Assembly (NCBI GenBank): GCA_017483735.1
Contig: JAFUVF010000040.1
Coordinates: 1 to 45,005 of the forward strand
Length of the DNA stretch: 45,005 nt
From: Lachnospiraceae bacterium
GTDB lineage: Bacteria > Bacillota > Clostridia > Lachnospirales > Lachnospiraceae
Reading direction: 5' to 3'
Shown: positions 26,364 through 34,096 of the stretch, piece by piece
Layout: every line of letters begins with the position of its first letter
Numbering within the stretch: position 1 is the first letter of the stretch
Program-made: the position numbers and the translations under genes
The notes under the pieces: model-generated
The model's input: only the letters and a program-made list of their open reading frames with translations
What the model was told of the DNA's origin: nothing
The model's database searches: none

Positions 26364-26993
26364 TTACTGCGCCTGCGCCACCTGTCCCAAAACCTCCGAG
26401 GCGTAGGTTATAAATGAAACCTTTCCGTCGGTTATCTGCACCTTAAGACTCATTCCGTCCTTTTTGTAGATATACTCGCTTCCATTGAGCTCATAATCGG
26501 AGCCGTATATCTTTTCCACATCCTCCTTTGGTGCCCCAACATAGAGCCCCTCGTTGGTGGATACGATATCATCCATAAGGTATACTGCGGACACCTTATC
26601 CACATCCCCGGCAGGGTATGTGTCTATCTCGTAATGAGCATATGTATACATCTTGTCGAGTCCCTCAAAGGCACAGCTTGCAGCCTCATAGTACTCATCC
26701 GCATCTCCCAGAACATTAAGCACCTCGCTCATGGGCATATCCACGGATATATCAATGCTCCTTCCGTTCTTCTCGGCAGTGAATACGAAGCCTGACGCCT
26801 CATTTGCGGTGTCGGCCGTTCCCTGTTCTGCGGACTGACCATTCTCTGTCTTTGCCACAGTATCAGTGCTGCCTGAAGCGCTCTCTGTTTTACCGGTTCC
26901 CTCAATCCTCTTTACATCTCCGTCAGAACCTCCGCAGGCGCTCGTTGAAAGCACTGCCGCAGCTATAAGTGCCGCAACAAATAGTCTTTTCAT
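26364..26993 (-). CDS. Lipoprotein of unknown function
   Basis: A 209-residue secreted lipoprotein. The signal ends in the lipobox LSTSACGG (Cys20). A low-complexity Ser/Thr/Gly/Glu linker (about 25-65) is followed by a domain of about 140 residues that includes DMPMSEVLNVLGDADEYYEAASCAFEG and GAPKEDVEKIYG, two similar helix-led repeats of the kind seen in SmpA/OmlA-like or PepSY-like modules. No firm family. The ATG overlaps the racemase stop by 4 bases, so the two are translationally coupled. Confidence 0.75.
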   Translation of the reverse strand: MKRLFVAALIAAAVLSTSACGGSDGDVKRIEGTGKTESASGSTDTVAKTENGQSAEQGTADTANEASGFVFTAEKNGRSIDISVDMPMSEVLNVLGDADEYYEAASCAFEGLDKMYTYAHYEIDTYPAGDVDKVSAVYLMDDIVSTNEGLYVGAPKEDVEKIYGSDYELNGSEYIYKKDGMSLKVQITDGKVSFITYASEVLGQVAQAQ

Positions 26994-27715
26994 AATGTAT
27001 CTCCTCGCAACAAAATATTGTGTTCAGCTTTCAGCCTTCCGCAATATCTTACACTCTCCATGGACAATACGTCAAGTACATCCAGAAATCTTCCTGCCGG
27101 AAGCCACTCCTGCGCAATAACAGAAAGCTCGGTACAGCCCAGAAGTATCACATCTGCTCCCTTTGAAAAAAGCTCCTTGGAAACCGCCTCAAATTTTTCC
27201 TTTTCAACAGGCTTTCCTCTTTTTACATCCTCATAGATCAAATCCATTACATATTTTTGCAAGGCTTCATCGGGATAAATTATTTCAGCCCCGGACTTTT
27301 CAAAGGCGCTTGAAAAAATTCCGCTTTTTACCGTTCCGTCCGTTGCCATTATGCCGACCCTTCCTATTTTTTCTCTGGAAAGATACTCTGCACTGAGGGC
27401 TGCACCGTCCATTACCGGAATGTTTACAGCAGCCGTAAGGCTGTCATGGAAATAATGTGCCGTCACACAGGGGATGGCTATAATTTCCGCCCCGGCGCTC
27501 TCCAGACTCCTGCACGCCTCCCTTATGCGGGGCAGAGGATTCTCTTTTTTGTTATCGAGGATGTATGCCGTCCTGTCCGGTATGGAGGGATAGTGCTCCA
27601 CTATCATATCTATATGCTCCTGATCGCAGGAAGCCTCAGTCATATCTATTATCCGTTTCATAAAGATAACGGTTGCCATGGGACCCAGTCCCCCGACTAT
27701 GCCTAATTTTTTCAT
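26990..27715 (-). CDS. Aspartate/glutamate racemase family protein
   Basis: A 241-residue cytoplasmic enzyme that should interconvert L- and D-aspartate or a related acid without cofactor. Both catalytic cysteines are seen, in AIPCVTAHYF and in LGCTELSVI, and the family start GIVGGLGPMAT is exact. The class is YgeA/RacD-like rather than the essential glutamate racemase MurI. Its place in the Dlt-like operon, 11 bases after the transglutaminase gene, suggests it supplies a D-amino acid to that pathway; that is inference. Confidence 0.9.
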   Translation of the reverse strand: MKKLGIVGGLGPMATVIFMKRIIDMTEASCDQEHIDMIVEHYPSIPDRTAYILDNKKENPLPRIREACRSLESAGAEIIAIPCVTAHYFHDSLTAAVNIPVMDGAALSAEYLSREKIGRVGIMATDGTVKSGIFSSAFEKSGAEIIYPDEALQKYVMDLIYEDVKRGKPVEKEKFEAVSKELFSKGADVILLGCTELSVIAQEWLPAGRFLDVLDVLSMESVRYCGRLKAEHNILLRGDTL

Positions 27716-27726
27716 TTATCCCTCCG

Positions 27727-29373
27727 TCACGGTATATCCGGAAATCTCGTTCTGTCATAAATATGGGAATTATTGTGGGCATTGGAATATGCGGTTATGG
27801 TGGCGTCATCCCAATACAAAAATACTCCGCCTGCGGTTCTGGGTGTAGTGTCAAAATGTCTCCAGCCCTCGCCTATATCCACAAGGTTCCAGAAATGTAT
27901 ATAGCGCAGAGGCACCGTATCAATGACCGTATTTTTGATGCCGGCCGCATCAAGCAATGCCTTGGAGGTCATACAATATATATAGCAGTCCCCCTTATGG
28001 AGCACAAGCCCGTAATAAGCTCCCTTGGTCCAGTCGTCCTTAATGTCCATCTCCGTGTACTTAATATTGCCCCTGACCCAGTAATATATAGCCGTAAGCT
28101 TATCCATGTCGGACATCTCCGGGGTGGTTATGCCTGCAAGCACCTGACTTGCCGCAGTGCGCACGGATTCCTCGCTGTATCTCTCCTCCACCACATTCAC
28201 ATTTACGGAAACCTCCGTATGATTTCCAGCCCTGTCGGTTGCGGAATACACCACCGGATACACTCCGATGACCTTATTGTTTACGCTGTCCGCCTGTATT
28301 TTAAGCGAGATATCCTTATCAGCATTGTCAGTGACCGTAACGCCGTCACGATAGCTTATTGACCATGTCTGGAATACGGTTATGTCCTTTGCACCGGTAA
28401 TGACGGGAGCCTCCGTATCCTTATTAAGGAAGAGCTTTGCACTTTTCTTTGCGGTATTTCCTCCCATATCTGTTGCGACTACCGTTACCTCCTGACTTCC
28501 CTCCTTCTCCATATCGGGTTCTGCCTCAAAGCTGTATGTAAGCTCGGTTTCATCCTCCGCCTCCTCTATGAAATCCTCCGCTGAAAGCAGTGATGAGGTA
28601 TAAGCCTCCACATCCTTTACCTTTATGACGGGGGGCTTGGTATCCGCAACCCTAAGGACCGCCGTATAATAGCGGGCATCGTCAGCCCCAGAGCCGGAAT
28701 CGAGAAATTTAAGCTCATATTCTCCCACAGTCGAGGTGTCTATTTCATCCATATCTCCCACAGGGCTTATACTTCCTGATGCTTCCCCATCTACAAGAAA
28801 TTCTTTCCAGTCCGGCACAGCTGCACCCACCTCTATAGTTACCTCTTCCTTTATTGGAACTATCACAAGCTTGGATGTATATTCGCTGCTGTTGCCGGAA
28901 GCGTCCGTAAGAAGCAGTGAAACCTCCTGCACGCCGCTTTTGTCAAAATCAGGCTCCTTTGCATAGCTTACCTCAACCTTCTGCACATCGGACACACTAT
29001 CTATAAAGGAAATGGGCTCCACCCTTACTCCCCGCTCCGATGTTACCTCGTTTACGGTGCCCTCCGGCGCCGTGGTATCCTCCACGGTAAGTATGGAGGT
29101 ATATCTGAATATCTCCGACTTAAGATAAACTGTATAATCTCCCGGAGTCCTTGTGTCTATGGACGCAGGATCGAAGCCGTCATCATAGGCTATGGGCTTG
29201 TTTGCAGCCCTCAAAAATTCCTGAGGCATTATCTCCACATCTCCTGCCTCGATCACGCAATGCTTATATACCCTGTTAAAATACCCGTCATAGAGATAGT
29301 ACCCCCCTGCGGATAATGCCGCAAGAAACGGGAGCATAATTCCTATTTTTACTGCAAGTCCTTTTCTCTTCAT
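27727..29373 (-). CDS. Surface transglutaminase-like protein with Ig-like repeats
   Basis: A 548-residue protein with one N-terminal membrane anchor (about 8-27) and an outer part. About 85-400 holds several Ig-like/DUF5011-type repeats (VEDTTAPEG, VADTKPPVIKV, DTEAPVITGA). The C-terminal domain (about 410-548) is a transglutaminase-like fold with the full triad: Cys463 (KGDCYIYC), His493 (YIHFWN), Asp508 (WRHFDTTP). It may crosslink or cut surface peptides or amides. It sits 22 bases after the asparagine synthase gene in the Dlt-like operon. Confidence 0.9.
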   Translation of the reverse strand: MKRKGLAVKIGIMLPFLAALSAGGYYLYDGYFNRVYKHCVIEAGDVEIMPQEFLRAANKPIAYDDGFDPASIDTRTPGDYTVYLKSEIFRYTSILTVEDTTAPEGTVNEVTSERGVRVEPISFIDSVSDVQKVEVSYAKEPDFDKSGVQEVSLLLTDASGNSSEYTSKLVIVPIKEEVTIEVGAAVPDWKEFLVDGEASGSISPVGDMDEIDTSTVGEYELKFLDSGSGADDARYYTAVLRVADTKPPVIKVKDVEAYTSSLLSAEDFIEEAEDETELTYSFEAEPDMEKEGSQEVTVVATDMGGNTAKKSAKLFLNKDTEAPVITGAKDITVFQTWSISYRDGVTVTDNADKDISLKIQADSVNNKVIGVYPVVYSATDRAGNHTEVSVNVNVVEERYSEESVRTAASQVLAGITTPEMSDMDKLTAIYYWVRGNIKYTEMDIKDDWTKGAYYGLVLHKGDCYIYCMTSKALLDAAGIKNTVIDTVPLRYIHFWNLVDIGEGWRHFDTTPRTAGGVFLYWDDATITAYSNAHNNSHIYDRTRFPDIP

Positions 29374-29395
29374 TTCCTTATCGCCTTTTCACATT

Positions 29396-31234
29396 CTAAA
29401 CCGTAAGAGAAAACCTCTCGCAGAGCATTGTTACCGTCATAACTATCATAAGATAATCAATCTCGTATGCTCCCATCAGCTTGAAGTCATCCTTTTCGTA
29501 GTCTTTTTTCATCCTGCTCACAAAGTCCGCATCAAATATGCCGTACCTTCTTATGAGGGAATCGTCGATATAGTCCGCAATATCGGTATTTTTTATAAGC
29601 ATCGACATTCCCTGCGCCTGAAAGGGAAATTTTTTTCTCTTTAATATCTCCTTCGGAACAATCCCCTCCCCCGCACGCTTCAATATATATTTTTCATCCG
29701 TGCCATTTATCTTGTATTCATCCGGTATCTGAGCCACAAACTTAAGAAGCTCGGAATCCAAAAAAGGATGTCTTCCCTCCACGGAATGTGAGAAAAACAT
29801 ATGGTCGCCATGCTCTATAAGAAGATGATCCGAGAGCCTTAATTTGTAATCGATATATGAACGGCGCTTCGCATCGCTTAAGCCCTTTACCTTATTTACA
29901 TCTATGGGGCTTTCCTTAAGTGCGGAAAACTCCTCTATGCTGTCCCTGTATCCCTTTGAATAGACCTGCCTGTGCACCTTTCTTATCTCCGGATGAATGC
30001 GCTCATATCTGAAATACTTATCTCCCCAGAGATGCTCATTATACTTAAGCTCCTCCCCGCTCATGCTTCCCCTTTGCATTCCCCTGAACATATCGAGCAT
30101 ATAGCCCACATAGCCGCAGAAAAATTCATCGGAGCCCTGCCCCGTGAGCACTGCCTTGGCAGGAGAGCCCTCCACAAGAGAGCTCAAAAGATACGCCGCC
30201 ACATCATAGCTCTCCTTTACGGCGGACTCTGTGTGATACAAAACCTCAGGAAGAAGCCTTGTTATCTTTTCATCCGTAATCTCTACGCTGTAATGCTCTG
30301 ACTTCACGCATTCCTTTACCAGCTTTTGGAAGCTGCTCTCGTCCAGCTCTCCCGTACCTATTTCCGCAGAGAAGGAATAATAGCTGTTTAAGAGGAACTT
30401 TCCGATATAGCAGGCCACAAGGGAGCTGTCAAGCCCGCCGGATATATAGAAGCCTATGGGCACATCCGCATCAAGCCTTCTTGCCACAGCCTTTTTAAAG
30501 AGCTCCTTCACGTTTTCAACATAATACTCCTCGCCCTTATCCTCGATATCCTCCGTATAGAGCATATCCCAATATTCTACGTCCTCAGAGCCCTTGTCCG
30601 GCGAAAAGACAAGCATATGCCCGGCCCTTATTCCGTATATCCCGTCAAAAAAAGTAGTGGGGGAGACTATACCCGGAAAGTTCATCAGCTGATCCACCGC
30701 CTTCATATTGAGACGTCTCGGGATTTCCGGATATTCAAGGATTGCCTTTATCTCGGAGCCAAAGATCACTCTCCCGTCCCTCTCTGTATAATAAAGCGGG
30801 CATATTCCCACCTGATCCCTCACAAGTATGAGCTTATTTTCCTTTTTGTCAAAAAGCGCCACCGCAAACTGACCGTTTAAGTATTTCGGGAAATCAAGTC
30901 CGTATTCGTCATAGAGATGGGGAATTACCTCCACATCCGTCTTTGTCCTGAAAATATGCCCCTTTGCCATGAGCTCGTCCTTGAGCTCCCTGTAGTTAAA
31001 GACCTCCCCGTTGCATACCATAACGACGGAGCCGTCCCCGTTATAAAGGGGCTGCATACCGCCCTCCAGATCTATAAAGCTTAATCTGTTGAAGCCCAAC
31101 GCAATATTTTCATCAATATATTTTCCGCTGCCGTCGGGGCCTCTGTGGATTATCGCCTTCATCATATTGGAAAGCACGCCCTCGTCAGTCCTGTTACCGC
31201 TTTTTACATTAAAAAATCCGCATATTCCGCACAT
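29396..31234 (-). CDS. asnB: Asparagine synthase (glutamine-hydrolysing)
   Basis: A 612-residue enzyme that moves ammonia from glutamine onto an AMP-activated carboxyl, classically aspartate to asparagine. Catalytic Cys2 (MCGICGFFN) heads the class II glutaminase domain, with NGEVFNYREL; the synthetase domain has the PPi loop SGGLDSS (265-271). AsnB homologues also occur in polysaccharide clusters, amidating other carboxylates. Here it starts 1 base after the SGNH gene, inside the Dlt-like operon, so a surface-related substrate is possible. The sequence alone does not tell which. Confidence 0.92.
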   Translation of the reverse strand: MCGICGFFNVKSGNRTDEGVLSNMMKAIIHRGPDGSGKYIDENIALGFNRLSFIDLEGGMQPLYNGDGSVVMVCNGEVFNYRELKDELMAKGHIFRTKTDVEVIPHLYDEYGLDFPKYLNGQFAVALFDKKENKLILVRDQVGICPLYYTERDGRVIFGSEIKAILEYPEIPRRLNMKAVDQLMNFPGIVSPTTFFDGIYGIRAGHMLVFSPDKGSEDVEYWDMLYTEDIEDKGEEYYVENVKELFKKAVARRLDADVPIGFYISGGLDSSLVACYIGKFLLNSYYSFSAEIGTGELDESSFQKLVKECVKSEHYSVEITDEKITRLLPEVLYHTESAVKESYDVAAYLLSSLVEGSPAKAVLTGQGSDEFFCGYVGYMLDMFRGMQRGSMSGEELKYNEHLWGDKYFRYERIHPEIRKVHRQVYSKGYRDSIEEFSALKESPIDVNKVKGLSDAKRRSYIDYKLRLSDHLLIEHGDHMFFSHSVEGRHPFLDSELLKFVAQIPDEYKINGTDEKYILKRAGEGIVPKEILKRKKFPFQAQGMSMLIKNTDIADYIDDSLIRRYGIFDADFVSRMKKDYEKDDFKLMGAYEIDYLMIVMTVTMLCERFSLTV

Positions 31235-31235
31235 A

Positions 31236-32282
31236 TCATCTACCGTCTTCTATACCGTATTTTTCTCTTTGCGCCTCTATCTCCGCATTGTACGCTGTGC
31301 GCACCTCATCCCATTTTGCTTCAAGCCCCGAATCTCCCCGTCTGTCAGGCACATTATAATCCTTTGAAAGGATTTCGCCAATATATTCAGCACATTTTTC
31401 TGCGCCTGAAAGATTCATATGAAGCCCACCGTCGTAGGTGTCCGTGTTGTAATCAAGACCTGTCTCAGCTGTGTGGTCAAGGAAATTTATATATCTGATT
31501 CCGTGCTCATTTGCATATTCGACCACCTGCTCATCCCACTCGGGGTACCAATAGGGATAGAGGCTCGGAGCCTTGATAAACAAAAGCTTAATATCGTTTT
31601 CCTCGCACAGTACTCTCATCATATCGAGGTATTTCCATGCATTGTCCCCGAAGGAATAGTCTCCTAAGGGCTTTCCCTTCGGCACATTTTCGGCCGGCTT
31701 TGCATCCACCCTCATATAATATCCGTTGAAGGTAATCTTCGGGTTCTTGAACATATATTCAACGTCCGCCGCATTAAGCTCCTTCCATCTTGAATGGAAA
31801 CGGAGTATGGGAAATACATATTCCACAAAATGCTCTTCGTCCGTCATGGAAGCCTTTATGCTGCCTATCTTCGACTTTGACCACCTCATCCCGTCTATGC
31901 TCATCCGGTTGTAGGCTTCGCTTCTGGATGAATCAAACTGCAGGGATTGGATATTGAATACGACAACCTTGGGCTTTTCGTAACTCAAAGTGTCCTCCAA
32001 AAGGTAATATGACTGGAAGATATACTGCTCGGCGCTTCCTCTGATATAGCTGTTTATGCCGTACTCATCCCAGAGCGTCATGGGCGAGAAATTCTCATAC
32101 ACCTCGCAGTCTCCGATAAATACGACATCAAAAGCCTTGTCCGTATCATAATACTCCTGTACCATGGCTCCTTCTACAACTCCGTCCACATATTTGGGTA
32201 TAAGGAGCCTTTGGAGCAGGAATAACGCTCCGATAAGGATTATTGCAGACATTATTATTTTTGTTACCGCTTTTTTACCCAT
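31236..32282 (-). CDS. DltD/AlgJ-like SGNH transferase with Cys at the nucleophile position
   Basis: A 348-residue protein with one N-terminal membrane helix (about 8-27) and an extracytoplasmic SGNH domain. Block I reads IGDCEVYENFSP (Cys59), where DltD has GSSE with a catalytic Ser. The closing Asp/His pair is at DGGLHMN (D284, H288). It is therefore either a cysteine-dependent acyltransferase or an inactive scaffold. Its gene follows the MBOAT by 6 bases, as dltD follows dltB and dltC. It should move the acyl group to the final polymer outside the membrane. Confidence 0.82.
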   Translation of the reverse strand: MGKKAVTKIIMSAIILIGALFLLQRLLIPKYVDGVVEGAMVQEYYDTDKAFDVVFIGDCEVYENFSPMTLWDEYGINSYIRGSAEQYIFQSYYLLEDTLSYEKPKVVVFNIQSLQFDSSRSEAYNRMSIDGMRWSKSKIGSIKASMTDEEHFVEYVFPILRFHSRWKELNAADVEYMFKNPKITFNGYYMRVDAKPAENVPKGKPLGDYSFGDNAWKYLDMMRVLCEENDIKLLFIKAPSLYPYWYPEWDEQVVEYANEHGIRYINFLDHTAETGLDYNTDTYDGGLHMNLSGAEKCAEYIGEILSKDYNVPDRRGDSGLEAKWDEVRTAYNAEIEAQREKYGIEDGR

Positions 32283-32288
32283 ATCACA

Positions 32289-33842
32289 TCAAAACCTGTT
32301 GTATATAAACTGCGATGCATCATAGCCTATGCCGTATATCCCAAAAACAATTATCGAAGCAAACAAAAGGGAAAACAGAAGGAATCTGACGGCATAGGGG
32401 CGTTTAAGGAGCAAATCCCTCACGCACAAGCCGTTATCCCTGTTCTTCTCTTCAAATATACTTACTGCAAGCATTACAATAAGCGCTGTTATAAGAACGA
32501 TATAATCACTCATATCAAGTCCAAGCTCCAATATATTCCCTCCGTTTGCCGCAGTCCATGCACTTTTTGAGAATATCGAAAACAAAAGCGAGAGCGTATC
32601 CCCGACCTTTACAAAGCAGTCAAAGAGATTCATAATGCATACCAGCACAAAGGTTCTAAGCATCATAAACAGAGTATACGGCTTACCGCCTGCCCATTTA
32701 AAGCGGGCATGAAATCTATCATAGAGAGGCGTAAGCTCCTCGGATATCATAAGGACCAAGAAGTTTAAAAGACCCCAGACTATGAAATTCAGCGTTGCTC
32801 CGTGCCATAAGCCCGTGGAAAGCCACACGATCAGACTGGATATCCATATGGGTATCCTTCTTCCCGCTTTTGCCCCTATATGCTCCTTTGAGAATTTCGC
32901 AATGTTCTGCACGGGCTTTGAGGTGGAAATGGGATAAAACATATAATCCCTGAACCACGAACACATGGATATATGCCACCTGCGCCAATATTCCGCAAGG
33001 GATGTGGAAAAATATGGGCGCAGAAAGTTTTCCCTGATATTTATTCCCAGGCATTCCGCAATGCCTATTGTAATGTCTATACCGCCGCTAAAGTCCGCAT
33101 AGAGCTCTATTGTATAGAACAAAAGCAGGATAATGACATATCCTCCCCTGTAAACATCTGGCGCACCTATGAGGGTGCTTACCGCAATGAGAAGTCTGTC
33201 AGCCACCACCAGCTTTTTAAAATATCCCCAGAGTATTCTCTGAATGCCCTTTGCGAATTTTGCAGCTTCAAAATAGTGCCCGCCAAAAAGGCTGTCCCTC
33301 ATATCCCCGTATCTGCTGATGGGACCCTGTATGAGTTCCGGGAAGAAGGACACGAAGAGCGCATATTTAAAGATATTTTTCTCTGCATCCGTATTTTCCC
33401 TGTATACATCAATGAGATACCCTAAGGATTTGAACATATAGAAGGAAATGCCTAACGGCATCAAAAGTCCCTTTAAGAAGAATCCCGAAAATTTCACGAA
33501 GGCAAGGAGTACAATATTTGTGACTATCGCCACGGCAAGTATCATGCTCCTTGCCTTCTCCCGCTTTCTTTTGTATGCCTTTTTTTCCTCCTTTGAGAGA
33601 ATTTCCTTGTGTTCCTTTATATATGTCTTGGAGGACTGCAGGTTTTTGTCTATGAGAAGAGCCGCAAAAAAGACTGTGAGAATAGTGAAGGCAATATAAA
33701 AAAGACAGCTTATGCCTGCAAATGCATAGAAAAACAGGCTCCCAAAAAGAAGCAGATAACCCTGACATTTCTTCGGGAGCGCATAATACAGCACAAACAG
33801 AGCAATAACAAAGGCCAAAAATGCATAGGATGTAAAAAGCAT
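32289..33842 (-). CDS. MBOAT acyltransferase (DltB/AlgI-like)
   Basis: A 517-residue multi-pass membrane protein. Seen: MLFTSYAFLAFV start, PLGISFYMFKSLGYLIDVY, FFPELIQGPISRY, the pair ADFSGGIDI, WRRWHISMCSWFRDYMFYP (His290) and LSTGLWHGAT (His347, the catalytic His). It should take an acyl group from the carrier protein and move it across the membrane. The C-terminus ends FIYNRF with Tyr514, similar to the tyrosine motif that in DltX accepts the acyl group; no separate dltX-like gene is seen. It starts 6 bases after the carrier gene. Confidence 0.92.
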   Translation of the reverse strand: MLFTSYAFLAFVIALFVLYYALPKKCQGYLLLFGSLFFYAFAGISCLFYIAFTILTVFFAALLIDKNLQSSKTYIKEHKEILSKEEKKAYKRKREKARSMILAVAIVTNIVLLAFVKFSGFFLKGLLMPLGISFYMFKSLGYLIDVYRENTDAEKNIFKYALFVSFFPELIQGPISRYGDMRDSLFGGHYFEAAKFAKGIQRILWGYFKKLVVADRLLIAVSTLIGAPDVYRGGYVIILLLFYTIELYADFSGGIDITIGIAECLGINIRENFLRPYFSTSLAEYWRRWHISMCSWFRDYMFYPISTSKPVQNIAKFSKEHIGAKAGRRIPIWISSLIVWLSTGLWHGATLNFIVWGLLNFLVLMISEELTPLYDRFHARFKWAGGKPYTLFMMLRTFVLVCIMNLFDCFVKVGDTLSLLFSIFSKSAWTAANGGNILELGLDMSDYIVLITALIVMLAVSIFEEKNRDNGLCVRDLLLKRPYAVRFLLFSLLFASIIVFGIYGIGYDASQFIYNRF

Positions 33843-33848
33843 TGCCTG

Positions 33849-34076
33849 TTACTCCTCGGAAAGCCTCTCAATCAACGCATATATCGCCTTTGCGGAATTG
33901 AAATTCTCTGGCAGCATATACTTGGCCGTAATCTTTACGTCAAAGGCATCCGAAAGCTCTGTAACGAGGCTTACGATATCCATAGAATCAAGGATGGCAT
34001 CATCTATCAGATGCTCCTCCTTTTCAAAATCCACATCCGGATGAAGGGATTTAAGTATTTCCATCAATTTTTCCAT
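33849..34076 (-). CDS. DltC-like acyl carrier protein
   Basis: A 75-residue carrier. The phosphopantetheine Ser31 is in DAILDSMDIVSLV, as in DltC, and the acidic four-helix pattern is complete. It should accept the amino acid from the adenylation enzyme 20 bases upstream and hand it to the MBOAT 6 bases downstream. It needs a 4'-phosphopantetheinyl transferase, which is not in the window. Confidence 0.92.
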   Translation of the reverse strand: MEKLMEILKSLHPDVDFEKEEHLIDDAILDSMDIVSLVTELSDAFDVKITAKYMLPENFNSAKAIYALIERLSEE

Positions 34077-34096
34077 TATATATAATCTCCTTTTAT

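Noticed and set aside
28736..28966. Tandem DNA repeats in the transglutaminase gene
   Set aside because: The Ig-like units are similar only at the protein level; no DNA repeat is evident.
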